Positions 7,329 to 18,761 are shown, counted from the stretch's first letter. The stretch is 52,434 nt of DNA from Candidatus Gastranaerophilales bacterium (GCA_944324375.1 CALUWB010000005.1:1-52434), one strand, 5' to 3'. The notes: a model not told the origin generated them from the sequence alone. Translations and numbers: made by a program.

Positions 7329-8347
7329 TTTTTTAAAAGGCCCTCTATATCAATAATATTTTTTAATTTTAAAGCAAAAATATTATCTTTATCAAATTTT
7401 GCAAGTTTTACAGCATCTTTTTCTGTAGTAATAATATTACCTTTAATATTTTCAATATCAGATTTTACATATCTATGATGGTCATCAAAAGTAACTTTAT
7501 TTAAAATTTCATAATTTGATTCTAAGAATCTATAAAATTGAGATGGTTGACCTATTGCACAAAGAGCTGTTACAGCTTCACCTGAAACCAAATTATCGCC
7601 AGTTTTTATATTATATACATAATCGGGGAATGTATAACATACATAAGATTCACATTTAAATTTTTTCCCCATAATTTTAGCAACTTTTTCTGCCCTTACG
7701 TTATCTGGAGATTTATTAACAACTACCAATTTATCAACCCTTGAAAATGCTTCTGTACCTTCTCGAAGAGGCCCTGCTGGAAGAAGTTTTTCATTCCCAA
7801 ATCCCATTTCAGAATCAACTAATACAATATTTAAATCTCTGTGTATTCTTCTATATTGGAAAGCATCATCAAGAATAATTTTTCTAGCACCTAGTTTTTG
7901 AATTGCATATTTTGCAGCTTTTACTCTGTCTTTACAAGTTAATACAGCGCACATATTAAGGTTTACAGCCAACATATATGCTTCATCTCCAGCCATATCA
8001 GCATTATAAAATAAATTTACACCATCAGAGATTACATTAACTTTTTTATTGGATAATTTACCACCATAGCCACGAGATATTATTGCAACTTTTTCGTTTT
8101 TATCAACAAAATATTTAGCAATAGCCATTACTATAGGTGTTTTACCAACGCCTCCGGTTGTAAAATTACCAACAGAGATTACATCTGCGCTTACTTTTAC
8201 AGTCTTTAAAATACCTTTATCATACATTTTATTACGTATTTTTGTCACAAGACCATAAAATAATGAGAAAAATTCTAGCAAATCAAGCCAAAAGCCTTCT
8301 GCATTTTTATCGTAATGTAATTTTGTTATTTGGGTTTTTAAATTCAA
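7325..8347 (-). CDS. lpxK: Tetraacyldisaccharide 4'-kinase (lipid A biosynthesis)
   Basis: Inner-membrane kinase phosphorylating the 4' position of the lipid A disaccharide. This shows that the organism makes lipid A and has an outer membrane. The protein has an N-terminal hydrophobic stretch (FFSLFYGLV), the LpxK P-loop VGNFTTGGVGKTP, the RGYGG motif, and LDDAFQYR followed by PAGPLREG. I chose the TTG at 8347 (340 aa, AGGG 9 nt upstream). The frame stays open to a TTG at 8392, but that codon lies inside the T-tract of the fabI terminator. A TGGTATTAT extended -10-like element lies between the two, so transcription likely begins near 8374. Overlaps nth by 4 nt. Confidence 0.92.
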   Translation of the reverse strand: MNLKTQITKLHYDKNAEGFWLDLLEFFSLFYGLVTKIRNKMYDKGILKTVKVSADVISVGNFTTGGVGKTPIVMAIAKYFVDKNEKVAIISRGYGGKLSNKKVNVISDGVNLFYNADMAGDEAYMLAVNLNMCAVLTCKDRVKAAKYAIQKLGARKIILDDAFQYRRIHRDLNIVLVDSEMGFGNEKLLPAGPLREGTEAFSRVDKLVVVNKSPDNVRAEKVAKIMGKKFKCESYVCYTFPDYVYNIKTGDNLVSGEAVTALCAIGQPSQFYRFLESNYEILNKVTFDDHHRYVKSDIENIKGNIITTEKDAVKLAKFDKDNIFALKLKNIIDIEGLLKK

Positions 8348-8390
8348 AATACTATGCCCTAATTCCAATTGATACCTTGTATATAATACC

Positions 8391-8423
8391 AAAAAAAGGA
8401 CTACTTATCAAGCAGTCCTTTTT
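8391..8423 (-). terminator. Strong terminator downstream of fabI (bidirectional symmetry)
   Basis: AAAAAGGACT and AGTCCTTTTT form a 10-bp stem. It is extended by an A-C mismatch and 3 more bp around a 3-nt loop. On the minus strand the second arm merges into seven T. It ends the fabI transcript 17 nt after its stop codon and separates it from lpxK-nth. Confidence 0.9.
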
Positions 8424-8439
8424 ATATTGAATTTTATAA

Positions 8440-9249
8440 TTATAATTCCATGTTATTAGAAATAATATCCATTTCTTGAGCAGATGCATAAGCAGAATTA
8501 CATCCACAATCACAATAGATAACTTCACCTGTTGTTCCAGATGATAAATCAGAAGCTAAATATAAACCAGCTTTTCCAACATCATCTAAAGAAACATTTC
8601 TTCCTAAAGGTGCTCTTGCAACTGCTGCTTTTAGCATTTTAGAGAATCCAGAGATACCCATTGATGCTAAAGTTTTAACAGGACCTGATGATAAGCAGTT
8701 AACTCTTATACCTTTAGGTCCTAAATCAACAGCTAAAAATCTCATTGCAGATTCTAAAGCTGCTTTAGCAACACCCATTACATTATAGCTTGGTACAGAC
8801 TTAATAGAACCAAGATAAGTAAGAGCGAATATTGAAGAACCTTCATTCATAATTGGTTCTGCATATTTTGAAACTGTAACTAAAGAGTATGCACTAACAC
8901 CTAATGCAGTGTTCCAAGCATCATAAGAAGTATCGACAAATCTACCCATTAATGCTTCTTTTGGTGCAAAAGCAACAGCATGAACAACGAAGTCTAATTT
9001 CCCATAAACTTTTTCACATTCATCAAATACTGCTTTTACTTCATCTTCTTTAGTAACATCACAACTCATTATAATTTTTGCATTCATACCTTCTGCAATA
9101 GGTTTAACTCTTTTTTCCATTGCTTCACCGGCATAAGTGAAGGCAATTTCTGCTCCTGCTTCATATAATTGTTTTGCAATTGCATAAGCTATACCGTGAG
9201 TATTAGAAACTCCAAATATAACCCCTTTTTTACCTTTCATTAAATCCAT
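8440..9249 (-). CDS. fabI: Enoyl-[acyl-carrier-protein] reductase (NADH)
   Basis: Last step of each fatty-acid elongation cycle (type II FAS), reducing enoyl-ACP. The 269-aa SDR-fold protein has the FabI nucleotide-binding variant GVSNTHGIAYAIA. The catalytic set is Tyr145, Tyr155 and Lys162 (TYLGS and YNVMGVAK, Y-X6-K), and the SSGPVKTLAS substrate-loop motif follows. Start is supported by GAGAGGG upstream of the ATG. It is a single-gene unit ending at a strong terminator. It is the canonical triclosan-target form rather than FabK or FabV. Confidence 0.97.
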   Translation of the reverse strand: MDLMKGKKGVIFGVSNTHGIAYAIAKQLYEAGAEIAFTYAGEAMEKRVKPIAEGMNAKIIMSCDVTKEDEVKAVFDECEKVYGKLDFVVHAVAFAPKEALMGRFVDTSYDAWNTALGVSAYSLVTVSKYAEPIMNEGSSIFALTYLGSIKSVPSYNVMGVAKAALESAMRFLAVDLGPKGIRVNCLSSGPVKTLASMGISGFSKMLKAAVARAPLGRNVSLDDVGKAGLYLASDLSSGTTGEVIYCDCGCNSAYASAQEMDIISNNMEL

Positions 9250-9324
9250 ATTTTAATCCCTCTCTATAAAATTAACAAAACAATAATAACAAAAATATTA
9301 CTATTTATCAATGATAATCAATTA

Positions 9325-9543
9325 TTAGTTATTATTGATAAGTTCATCTATTGTCGCATTAACAGATGTTGCTAGTTTGTATGCATTGATAAGAGATAGA
9401 TTATGTTTTGCATTTTCAATATTACTTATATATGCTTTGCTTAATCCTGTTTTATCAACAATATCATCTTGAGAAAATTCATTTTTTATACGAGCAATTT
9501 TAAAATTAAGCCCAAATTTTTTTAAAAATTGTAATTCATCCAT
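9325..9543 (-). CDS. Small XRE-family helix-turn-helix regulator
   Basis: A 72-aa protein that is essentially one HTH_3 domain: NFKIARIKNEFSQDDIVDKTG, then SKAYISNIENAKHNLSL (recognition helix), and a closing helix ending DELINNN. It has no extra effector domain. It is divergent from a 59-aa gene at 9637. There is no Shine-Dalgarno site; a TAAAAT hexamer ends 6 nt before the ATG (probable leaderless start). Near-identical 14-bp direct repeats flank the shared promoter region, consistent with autoregulation of the pair. The arrangement recalls immunity-repressor or toxin-antitoxin modules, but the partner has no recognisable toxin family. Confidence 0.85.
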   Translation of the reverse strand: MDELQFLKKFGLNFKIARIKNEFSQDDIVDKTGLSKAYISNIENAKHNLSLINAYKLATSVNATIDELINNN

Positions 9544-9618
9544 AGTTTAATTTTATCAACTTGACACTATTATTTCAATAAATTATAATTCAAATAATTA
9601 TTCTATAGTTTAATATTA
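9542..9618. promoter_or_regulatory. Consensus promoter (TTGACA-17-TATAAT) flanked by direct repeats
   Basis: On the plus strand TTGACA (9561-9566) and TATAAT (9584-9589) are both perfect consensus with the ideal 17-bp spacer, driving the 59-aa gene at 9637. Two 14-bp direct repeats differing at one position, ATAGTTTAATTTTA (9542-9555) and ATAGTTTAATATTA (9605-9618), sit on either side 63 bp apart. The left copy overlaps the start codon and -10 of the XRE gene. They are plausible operator sites for the XRE protein. Confidence 0.7.
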
Positions 9619-9636
9619 AATATAGAAAGGATAATT

Positions 9637-9816
9637 ATGGATGATAATAATGATATACGAAATGAATTAAGTAAGTTAGAAAGTTTATGTACGATATTAT
9701 TAGAATGTATTTTTTATATTGATAATATTAAAGAAAAAGACATGTATAATTTTATTACTATAATTATTGAAAAAATTAACAGTATAAAAAATTGTTTTCC
9801 AGAAATTGATATATAA
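9637..9816 (+). CDS. Small protein (59 aa), divergent partner of the XRE regulator
   Basis: Short gene with AAAGG 7 nt before the ATG and a textbook sigma-70 promoter upstream (TTGACA-17-TATAAT). The product begins MDDNNDIRNELSKLES, has a helical LCTILLECIFYIDN stretch and ends FPEIDI. It contains three cysteines and reads as an all-helical small protein. No family is recognised. Its strong promoter, ribosome binding site and divergent XRE neighbour support a real regulated gene. It may be a toxin, an anti-repressor or a small effector (inference). Confidence 0.6.
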   Translation: MDDNNDIRNELSKLESLCTILLECIFYIDNIKEKDMYNFITIIIEKINSIKNCFPEIDI

Positions 9817-9839
9817 AAGGATAAAGATATTATACGTAT

Positions 9840-10496
9840 TTATTTAATACTATGTTTTAATCTTTCAATTTCTTCTTTTAAATCTAAAACTTCATATTTA
9901 AGTCGATTTAATTCACAAGTTACAGGATCAGGTATTCTATTGTGCATTAATGTTCCATCAGGAGCAACATATTTTTGGTGAACAATTCTTCCAGGAATCC
10001 CAACAACTGTTGAATGTTCAGGAACATCATTTACAACAACAGATCCTGCTCCAATTCTTACATGGTCACCTATTTTAATATTCCCTAAAACTTTTGCACC
10101 TGCACCAACAATTACATTATTTCCTAATGTAGGGTGGCGTTTACCTGATTCTTTTCCTGTTCCACCAAGTGTAACTTGTTGGTATATTAAAACATCATCT
10201 CCGATTATTGCAGTTTCACCTATTACTACACCTTCTCCGTGGTCTATAAAAAATCGATTACCAATAGATGCTCCAGGGTGAATTTCTATACCTGTTATAA
10301 TTCTTGTCAAATAAGATATTAATCTTGGGATAAAAGGAACATGCCAGTATCTTAATTTATGAGCAATTCTATGAGATATCAATGCTTGTAATCCTGGGTA
10401 GCAAAATAATACTTCAAAAATGTTTTTTGCAGCAGGATCATTGTCATAAATAACTTTTATGTCTTCTTTTATTTTTTTTATTGCTCTTAATAACAT
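9840..10496 (-). CDS. cysE: Serine O-acetyltransferase
   Basis: First step of cysteine synthesis, acetylating serine with acetyl-CoA. The 218-aa protein is the short (EpsC/SrpH-like) form. A helical N-terminal region is followed by the left-handed beta-helix with hexapeptide repeats (GIEIHPGASIGNRFFIDHG, VVIGETAIIG, TLGGTGK). The catalytic DHG and the HPTLGNNVIVGAGAKVLG coil are present. The C-terminus ends in a coiled segment (LKYEVLDLKEEIERLKHS). It starts directly after the cysK stop (no gap), so the two are translationally coupled and the products may form the cysteine synthase complex. Confidence 0.96.
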   Translation of the reverse strand: MLLRAIKKIKEDIKVIYDNDPAAKNIFEVLFCYPGLQALISHRIAHKLRYWHVPFIPRLISYLTRIITGIEIHPGASIGNRFFIDHGEGVVIGETAIIGDDVLIYQQVTLGGTGKESGKRHPTLGNNVIVGAGAKVLGNIKIGDHVRIGAGSVVVNDVPEHSTVVGIPGRIVHQKYVAPDGTLMHNRIPDPVTCELNRLKYEVLDLKEEIERLKHSIK

Positions 10497-11390
10497 TTAA
10501 TCAAATAACTCCGTTGATAAGTATCTTTCTCCAAAATCGCAAACTATTGTAACTATCAATTTATCAGGATATTTTTTAGCTAATTCTTTTGCTGCATATA
10601 TATTTGCACCAGTTGAAATTCCACCTAATATCCCTTTTTCTTTTGCTAATAACTTTGCTTCTGTTATCGCATCATCACCTTTTACAGTCAATACCCCATC
10701 TAGGTTGCCTGATTTATAAATATCTGTTATAAAATTAGCTCCAATACCTTGTATTTTATGAGGACCAGCAACACCATTTGTAATTAAAGGACTTTCATAT
10801 GGTTCAACACCATATACTTTTATTTCTGGTTTTAATTTTGAGAGTCCTTCTTTTATCCCAATTGCAGTTCCTCCTGTTCCAATACCTGCGACAACAATAT
10901 CAACTTTACCATCTGTATCATTAAATATTTCTTTTGATGTAGTTTCTATATGAGCCTTAGGATTAGACATATTAGAAAATTGCATTGGAATAAAACTTTT
11001 TTTGTACTGATTTGATAGTTCATTAGCTTTATCAACGGCGCCTTGCATACCTTTTTCTTTGGGGGTCAAAACAAGTTCTGCTCCATAACCTTTGATAAGT
11101 TTTTTACGTTCTTCTGACATATTTTCTGGCATGACTATTACAAGTTTTAATCCCATTACAGCACAACACATAGCCAAACCTATGCCTGTATTCCCACTTG
11201 TTGGTTCAATTATTACAGTTTCATTATCTACTAAATTTGAATTAATAGCATCTTTTAACATATAAAGAGATGCTCTATCTTTTAAAGAATTAGATGGATT
11301 AAAGTATTCTAATTTTAAAAGAATATTATCTGTGTATTTAACAAGTGGAGTATTTCCAATTAAATCGAGAATATTATCGTATATTTTCAC
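10497..11390 (-). CDS. cysK: Cysteine synthase (O-acetylserine sulfhydrylase)
   Basis: PLP enzyme making cysteine from O-acetylserine and sulfide. In the 297-aa protein the Schiff-base lysine is Lys37 (NPSNSLKDRA). The substrate loop is EPTSGNTGIGLA, the PLP-phosphate loop is GIGTGGTAIG, and the C-terminal segment has the GGISTGAN serine contact. The start is GTG at 11390 with AAGGA 7 nt upstream. It heads a two-gene operon with cysE and is divergent from metH across 118 bp, grouping cysteine and methionine synthesis. No T-box or SAM riboswitch is evident in the leader. Confidence 0.96.
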   Translation of the reverse strand: MKIYDNILDLIGNTPLVKYTDNILLKLEYFNPSNSLKDRASLYMLKDAINSNLVDNETVIIEPTSGNTGIGLAMCCAVMGLKLVIVMPENMSEERKKLIKGYGAELVLTPKEKGMQGAVDKANELSNQYKKSFIPMQFSNMSNPKAHIETTSKEIFNDTDGKVDIVVAGIGTGGTAIGIKEGLSKLKPEIKVYGVEPYESPLITNGVAGPHKIQGIGANFITDIYKSGNLDGVLTVKGDDAITEAKLLAKEKGILGGISTGANIYAAKELAKKYPDKLIVTIVCDFGERYLSTELFD

Positions 11391-11508
11391 TTATTAATCC
11401 TTTATTTATATTTATTGTATTAAATATATAGCATAAATTTGATAAGGATTAAATGTAAAGTAAAAATTTACAAACAAATAAATTTTTCTAGAGTAAAATA
11501 AATTTGTT

Positions 11509-14181
11509 ATGGTAAGAAGAGATTTGTTGGAAAAATGTTTAGAAGATAGAATCCTAATACTTGATGGTGCTATGGGAACTATGCTTCAAAAATATAATCT
11601 TACAGAAGAAGATTATAGGGGTAAATTATTTGAAAATCATAAAGCAGAATTAAAGGGTAATAATGAACTTTTATCTATTACTAAACCTGAAGTAATTAAA
11701 GAAATCCACGAAAAATTTCTTCAAGCTGGTGCTGATATTATTGAAGCAAATACTTTTTCTGCAAATTCAATTTCTCAAAAAGATTATGATTTAACAAATT
11801 TAGTAAAAGACTTAAATGTTCAGTCAGTAAAAATTGCAAGAGAAATTGCAGATAAGTATTCTACAGAAGAAAAACCAAGGTTTGTAGCTGCATCAATTGG
11901 ACCTACTAATAAAACAGCCTCAATATCTCCTGATGTTATGAATCCTGCATACAGAGATGTTACTTTTGATGATTTAGTATCTGTATATAAAGAACAAGCA
12001 TCAATCCTTGCTGATTGTGATATAGATATATTCTTAATTGAAACAATATTTGACACATTAAATGCAAAAGCTGCTATATATGCTATTAAACAAGTTCTTA
12101 CAGAAAAAAATATTGATATTCCTATTATGATTTCTGTAACTTTGTCTGACAAATCAGGTAGAACATTATCAGGTCAAACATTAGAAGCATTTTATTATAG
12201 TGTTGAATTTGCAAAACCATTATCAATAGGTCTAAACTGTTCTCTAGGAATCAATGATATGATTCCATATATTGAAGAACTTTCAACATATTCAAAATTT
12301 AGAATAAGTCTTTATGCTAATGCTGGTTTACCAAATGCTTTTGGTCAATATGAGCAAACTCCTGAAATGATGGCAAAAGGGTATGAAAAATTAGCCAGAG
12401 AAGGTTTATTAAATATTTGTGGAGGATGTTGTGGAACAACTCCTGAGCATATCCAAGCGATTGCAGATGCTGTAAAAAATTATGCTCCACATAAAGTTGA
12501 ACAAAAACAAAATTTTCAAAGTTATTCAGGGCTAGAACCATTTATATATGATGGAAATCAAAATTTTATTATGATTGCAGAAAGAACAAATGTTACAGGT
12601 TCTAAAAAATTTGCAACATTAATAAAAGAACATAGACTAGATGAAGCACTAGATATTGCAAGAAGTCAAATTGAAAATGGAGCAAATATAATTGATATTA
12701 ATATGGACACAGACTTAGGTGATTCCAAAACTCAAATGATAGAATTCCTAAATCTTATTGCTTCTGAACCTGATATTGCAAAAGTTCCTATAATGATTGA
12801 TTCTTCTGATTTTAGAGTTTTAGAAGCAGGATTAAAATGTACTCAAGGTAAATCTATTGTTAATTCTATAAATCTTAAAGAAGGTGAAGAATATTTTATT
12901 AAAGAAGCTATAAAAATTAGAGATTTAGGCGCTTCAATGATTGTTATGGCATTTGACGAAAAAGGACAAGCTGATTCTGTAGAAAGAAGGATTGAAATTG
13001 TTGATAGAGCTTATGATATTTTAGTAAATAGACTTAATATTAAACCAACAGATATAATATTTGATTTGAATGTATTCCCAATAGCTACAGGTATTGATGC
13101 TCATGATAACAATGCAGTAGACTTTATTGAAGCCACAAGAATTATTAAACAAAAATATCCTAAAGTTATGATTTCAGGCGGAATAAGTAATCTCTCATTC
13201 TCATTTAGAGGAATGGGAAAAATAAGAAACGCAATGCATGCAGTATTCTTGTACCACGCAATAAATGCAGGTTTAGAAATGGGGATTGTTAACCCTGCAA
13301 TGCTAGAAATTTATGATAATATTCCTGAACCTTTAAAGACATTGGTAGAAGATGTTGTTTTAAATAAATCAAAAGATGCAACGCAAAAATTGTTAGAATA
13401 TGCTGAAACTATTAAATCAGAAAAGACTGAAAAAGAAGAAAAAGTTGAAGATTGGAGAACTGAATCTGTTGAAGAAAGACTTCAAAATTCACTAATTAAA
13501 GGTATAAATAAATACTTAGAAGAAGATATAATAGAAGCACTGAAAACATATAAACCAATTGATATTATTGAAAAAATACTACTTGAAGGGATGAACAGAG
13601 TTGGAGTCTTATTTGGGGATGGAAAAATGTTTCTTCCACAAGTTGTAAAAAGCTCTAGAATAATGAAAGAAGCTGTTGATATTCTTCAAGTTCATTTCAA
13701 GAAAACTGATTCAAATAATATTGGGAAAATCGTAATTGCAACAGTAAAAGGCGATGTTCACGATATTGGTAAAAATATATTATCTTTAATTTTGCAATGT
13801 AATAATTTTGAAGTAATTGATTTAGGTGTAATGGTAAATTCATCAGAAATATTGAAAGCAGCAATAACTTATAAACCTGATATTGTAGGATTATCAGGTT
13901 TAATAACACCTTCTTTAGATGAAATGATTAATGTTGCTCAAACAATGGATAAAGAAGGTGTAAAACTTCCTGCAATAATGATAGGAGGAGCTACGACAAG
14001 TAAACTTCATACTGCTTTAAAAATTGCACCAAATTATAATGGATTAGTTGTTCAAACTAATAATGCTTCAGAAGCAGCTGTAGTGGCTCAAAAAATAGTT
14101 ATGAAAGACGAAGCTTTTATAACTCATACAATTAATGAACAACAAAAACTTAGAGAAGAATATGAGGCAAGCTTAAAATGA
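11509..14181 (+). CDS. metH: Cobalamin-dependent methionine synthase lacking the reactivation domain
   Basis: Transfers methyl from methyl-tetrahydrofolate via B12 to homocysteine. Domains in 890 aa are: homocysteine-binding barrel (about 10-310; zinc cysteines in GLNCSLG and GGCCGTT); pterin-binding barrel (about 340-600; [14 protein letters not shown]); B12 cap (about 655-730); and B12 domain with DxHxxG (GDVHDIGKN, His751). The chain ends after the B12 domain, so the C-terminal AdoMet-binding reactivation domain (~300 aa) of E. coli MetH is absent. Thermotoga has a similarly short MetH with a separate reactivation protein; no such gene is adjacent here. Its stop overlaps the next start (ATGA). 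Confidence 0.95.
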   Translation: MVRRDLLEKCLEDRILILDGAMGTMLQKYNLTEEDYRGKLFENHKAELKGNNELLSITKPEVIKEIHEKFLQAGADIIEANTFSANSISQKDYDLTNLVKDLNVQSVKIAREIADKYSTEEKPRFVAASIGPTNKTASISPDVMNPAYRDVTFDDLVSVYKEQASILADCDIDIFLIETIFDTLNAKAAIYAIKQVLTEKNIDIPIMISVTLSDKSGRTLSGQTLEAFYYSVEFAKPLSIGLNCSLGINDMIPYIEELSTYSKFRISLYANAGLPNAFGQYEQTPEMMAKGYEKLAREGLLNICGGCCGTTPEHIQAIADAVKNYAPHKVEQKQNFQSYSGLEPFIYDGNQNFIMIAERTNVTGSKKFATLIKEHRLDEALDIARSQIENGANIIDINMDTDLGDSKTQMIEFLNLIASEPDIAKVPIMIDSSDFRVLEAGLKCTQGKSIVNSINLKEGEEYFIKEAIKIRDLGASMIVMAFDEKGQADSVERRIEIVDRAYDILVNRLNIKPTDIIFDLNVFPIATGIDAHDNNAVDFIEATRIIKQKYPKVMISGGISNLSFSFRGMGKIRNAMHAVFLYHAINAGLEMGIVNPAMLEIYDNIPEPLKTLVEDVVLNKSKDATQKLLEYAETIKSEKTEKEEKVEDWRTESVEERLQNSLIKGINKYLEEDIIEALKTYKPIDIIEKILLEGMNRVGVLFGDGKMFLPQVVKSSRIMKEAVDILQVHFKKTDSNNIGKIVIATVKGDVHDIGKNILSLILQCNNFEVIDLGVMVNSSEILKAAITYKPDIVGLSGLITPSLDEMINVAQTMDKEGVKLPAIMIGGATTSKLHTALKIAPNYNGLVVQTNNASEAAVVAQKIVMKDEAFITHTINEQQKLREEYEASLK

Positions 14182-16019
14182 AAATACCTTTTTTAGAAAA
14201 ACTAAATAGTACTCCATTAATTTTTGATGGAGCAATGGGTACTGTTATATATGAAAAAGGGATCTTCCTTAACACTTGTTATGATGAACTAAATATAACA
14301 AATCCAGATTTAATTAAAAATATTCACGAAGATTATATAAATGCAGGTGCAGATGTAATATTAACAAATACATTTGGGGCAAATAGAATTAAGCTAGAAA
14401 AATTTGGTTTAACAGAAAAAGTAAAAGAAATTAACCAAAAAGGCGTTGAACTAGCAAAACTTGCAGCTAATAACGAAGAAAACATATATATATTAGCCTC
14501 TATAGGTTCTAACTTAAGCAGTGGTGAAATTCTTACATCTGAAAATATAGATACTATTAAAAATAGCTATAACGAACAAATATCAGCTCTTGTTGAGGCA
14601 GGAATTGATGGTATAATTTTTGAAACTTTTTTTGATATTGAAGAACTTATTTTAGCTGGAGAAATCGCAAAAAAATATAATATACCAGTAATAGGTTCAA
14701 TGACTTTAACCAAAGAAATGGAGACACCTAAAGGACTAAATATTGTAACAGCATTAGAAAAACTTGATTCTTGTGAATATTTTGATGCTGTTGGATTAAA
14801 TTGTAGTATTGGCCCACATGCAATGCTAAGCGCAGTAGAAAAACTTATCGACAATATTAAAAAACCATTAATTGTTCAACCTAATGCAGGCCACCCTCAA
14901 AAACTAGATGGTCGAATGATATACTTAAGTACACCAGAGTATTTTACATCATATTGTAAAAATTATATTAGTTTAGGAGTAAGAGGTGTTGGAGGATGCT
15001 GTGGAACAAATCCTGAACACATTGAAGAAATGGCAAAAACAATTAAGGCACTAACAGGTGTAAAAAAACATGTTGAAATTAACAAAATAGAAACAAGTAT
15101 AAACCCTGATATTATAATTACACCAACAGAAGAAAAAAGTAATTTTGCTAAAAAATTATTTAATAATAATGAAAAAGCAATAACTATTGAAATAACACCA
15201 CCTCGCTCAATAGATTTGACTCCAATGTTAGAAAAAGTTCAATTATGTAAAGATAATGGGATAGATGCTATAAATATTCCTGACGGCCCAAGGGCAAGTG
15301 CAAGAATATCTCCAATGGTTGCAGCTGTAATGATAGAACAAAAAATAGGGATAGAAGTAATTTTACACTACTGTTGTAGAGACAGAAATTTAATTGGAAT
15401 GCAATCAGATTTATTAGGTGGGTATGCTGCAGGAATTAAAAATTATCTTGTAATAACAGGTGATCCTCCGAAACTTGGGAATTATCCAAATGCAACAGCC
15501 GTATTTGATGTTGATGCTGTCGGGCTAACAAAAGTAGTTCATAATTTAAATCATGGAGAAGATATTGCAGGAAATCCAATTAATCCACCAACTTCAATAT
15601 TAATAGGTGTAGGAGCAAATCCTTGTGCTATAAATCTTGATAAAGAAATTCAACATTTTTATAACAAAATAGATGCAGGAGCAGAATATGTTATAACACA
15701 ACCTGTATTTGATGCTGATACACTATTGCGTTTTATTGATATAACTTCTAAATATCAAAAGACTTTACCAGTTGTTGCAGGTATTTGGCCTTTAGTATCA
15801 TTAAAAAATGCTCTTTTCTTAAAAAATGAAGTACCAGGAGTAGAAATTCCAGATAGTATAATCGATAGAATGTCAAAAGCACAAACTAAAGAAGATGGTA
15901 TAAAAATTGGAATTGAAATAGCTCATGAAATTAAAGAAAAAGTTGATTCATCAGTTCAAGGCTACCAAATTAGCGCCCCTTTTGGGAGAGTTGATCTCGC
16001 TCTTAGTATAGTACATTAA
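14178..16019 (+). CDS. Bifunctional homocysteine S-methyltransferase / 5,10-methylenetetrahydrofolate reductase
   Basis: 613-aa fusion of the YitJ type. The N-terminal homocysteine methyltransferase barrel (about 1-295) has zinc cysteines in GLNCSIG and VGGCCGTNP. The C-terminal MTHFR domain (about 325-610) shows EITPPRSID, the FAD-binding ITGDPPKLG and a VITQPVFD active-site region. It would supply methyl-THF for MetH and carry a second homocysteine barrel. The 4-nt overlap with metH means coupled expression. Two homocysteine barrels in one operon suggest use of an additional methyl donor such as S-methylmethionine, or a barrel that acts with the B12 module (inference). The last 69 nt overlap an antisense small gene. 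Confidence 0.93.
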   Translation: MKIPFLEKLNSTPLIFDGAMGTVIYEKGIFLNTCYDELNITNPDLIKNIHEDYINAGADVILTNTFGANRIKLEKFGLTEKVKEINQKGVELAKLAANNEENIYILASIGSNLSSGEILTSENIDTIKNSYNEQISALVEAGIDGIIFETFFDIEELILAGEIAKKYNIPVIGSMTLTKEMETPKGLNIVTALEKLDSCEYFDAVGLNCSIGPHAMLSAVEKLIDNIKKPLIVQPNAGHPQKLDGRMIYLSTPEYFTSYCKNYISLGVRGVGGCCGTNPEHIEEMAKTIKALTGVKKHVEINKIETSINPDIIITPTEEKSNFAKKLFNNNEKAITIEITPPRSIDLTPMLEKVQLCKDNGIDAINIPDGPRASARISPMVAAVMIEQKIGIEVILHYCCRDRNLIGMQSDLLGGYAAGIKNYLVITGDPPKLGNYPNATAVFDVDAVGLTKVVHNLNHGEDIAGNPINPPTSILIGVGANPCAINLDKEIQHFYNKIDAGAEYVITQPVFDADTLLRFIDITSKYQKTLPVVAGIWPLVSLKNALFLKNEVPGVEIPDSIIDRMSKAQTKEDGIKIGIEIAHEIKEKVDSSVQGYQISAPFGRVDLALSIVH

Positions 16020-16259
16020 GTCTGGATTATATTGTATAACATAAACTGTTCCATCTTCAGGGTAAACAATAGGTTTTTCAATATTTATATTCTCAATATT
16101 ATTTTTTTTTATTTCTTCAGAGTGTTCATTATTTCTTGCAAGAGTAGGAACAACAGCTGAAAGCATTGTAGAAGCAATTATAACATTAGTAACTGTTTTT
16201 TGACTTATATTTTTTAAATAATTAAACTTTAATAAATTATTAATACCAATTTTTAACAT
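15951..16259 (-). CDS. Small protein with N-terminal hydrophobic segment, overlapping the MTHFR gene antisense
   Basis: A 102-aa ORF of unknown function. Residues 20-42 (SQKTVTNVIIASTMLSAVVPTLAR) look like a membrane anchor or signal sequence, followed by a polar linker and a short [14 protein letters not shown] segment. AGGG lies 8 nt before the ATG. It begins 15 nt after the stop of the preceding minus-strand gene (16274-16648), which has the same hydrophobic-then-polar layout, so the two appear to form an operon. The final 22 codons run antisense into the MTHFR gene, so the C-terminus may be a read-through extension. Confidence 0.5.
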   Translation of the reverse strand: MLKIGINNLLKFNYLKNISQKTVTNVIIASTMLSAVVPTLARNNEHSEEIKKNNIENINIEKPIVYPEDGTVYVIQYNPDLMYYTKSEINSPKRGANLVALN

Positions 16260-16273
16260 TTTAAATTCCCTAA

Positions 16274-16648
16274 TTAACGTATTTTCTCAATATATTCATC
16301 ATCTACTTTATAATTTATAGTTTGATTTTTTATATCATACACACATTGAACACCATCATCTTTTTCTATAATAATTTCTGGAGATTTATCGTTGTTCAAA
16401 TCTTCTATTTTTAACGATTTTGTATCATCTTGTTTATATTCCTCCATCATATCTTGCATTAATGCTTTTGCTTGATATTTATTGTATGTATCAGCAGAAG
16501 CAATACCTAAACAAGCAGATGCAAGTGCTGCTGCAATAATTGTTTTATTTTGAGTATTTTCTGATAATTTGGAATATTTAGGTTGAGAATTACTGTTAAT
16601 TTTTTGTTGAAAATAAAGACTTCTTGGGGTAAAAGCTATTTTATTCAT
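16274..16648 (-). CDS. Lineage-specific small protein with a DxNxDxxxE calcium-loop-like motif
   Basis: Unknown 124-aa protein. The start at 16648 is chosen because AGGAG lies 7 nt upstream; the frame is open to an ATG at 16684 that lacks a ribosome binding site. The N-terminus (MNKIAFTPRSLYFQQK) resembles the short aromatic leaders of other small proteins in this window. A hydrophobic segment (TIIAAALASACLGIASA) could be an anchor or a non-standard signal peptide. The C-terminal part contains IEDLNNDKSPEIIIE, which resembles the DxNxDGxxE/D loops of FG-GAP or dockerin-like calcium-binding repeats. It precedes the 15951-16259 gene in the same unit. Confidence 0.65.
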   Translation of the reverse strand: MNKIAFTPRSLYFQQKINSNSQPKYSKLSENTQNKTIIAAALASACLGIASADTYNKYQAKALMQDMMEEYKQDDTKSLKIEDLNNDKSPEIIIEKDDGVQCVYDIKNQTINYKVDDEYIEKIR

Positions 16649-16824
16649 AAAAATCTCCTGAATTGTTGTTTGAATAATAAGCAAAAATTATTTTTTTTGC
16701 TATTATGTAAAATTTTTTTTACATAAGAAATTATTGAAATATTAATTTTTTGTTTATTTTTTAAGATTTATTCAAAAAAAGTGCTTAAATGATAATGTAG
16801 AAATAAATATAATTATTTTGATAA

Positions 16825-18669
<1,845 letters not shown>

Positions 18670-18689
18670 GTAATAACAACTTATTATAC

Positions 18690-18725
18690 AAAACAGAATC
18701 CGGTCAAATGGCTGGATTCTGTTTT
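18690..18725 (+). terminator. dnaK terminator
   Basis: A 12-bp perfect stem (AAAACAGAATCC / GGATTCTGTTTT) with a 12-nt loop lies 21 nt after the dnaK stop. The right arm ends in TTTT. A-tract and T-tract symmetry means that it could work in both directions. Confidence 0.85.
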
Positions 18726-18733
18726 AGTATATG

Positions 18734-18761
18734 TTAACATTTATGTCAAAAAGTATATACT
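18734..18761 (+). promoter_or_regulatory. Promoter for the Ski2-like helicase
   Basis: TTAACA (18734-18739) and TATACT (18756-18761) are separated by 16 bp, directly after the dnaK terminator. The predicted transcript has a ~50-nt leader before the ATG at 18822. Confidence 0.5.

Noticed and set aside
9305-9326. Fur-box-like AATGATAATCA upstream of fabI
   Set aside because: Only about 12 of 19 positions match the classic Fur consensus, and the stretch overlaps the end of the XRE gene in very AT-rich sequence.
11391-11508. SAM or cobalamin riboswitch in the cysK/metH gap
   Set aside because: The 118-bp gap is too short and shows only a long-spaced 9-bp inverted repeat (one arm is simply the cysK ribosome binding site); no conserved riboswitch core seen.
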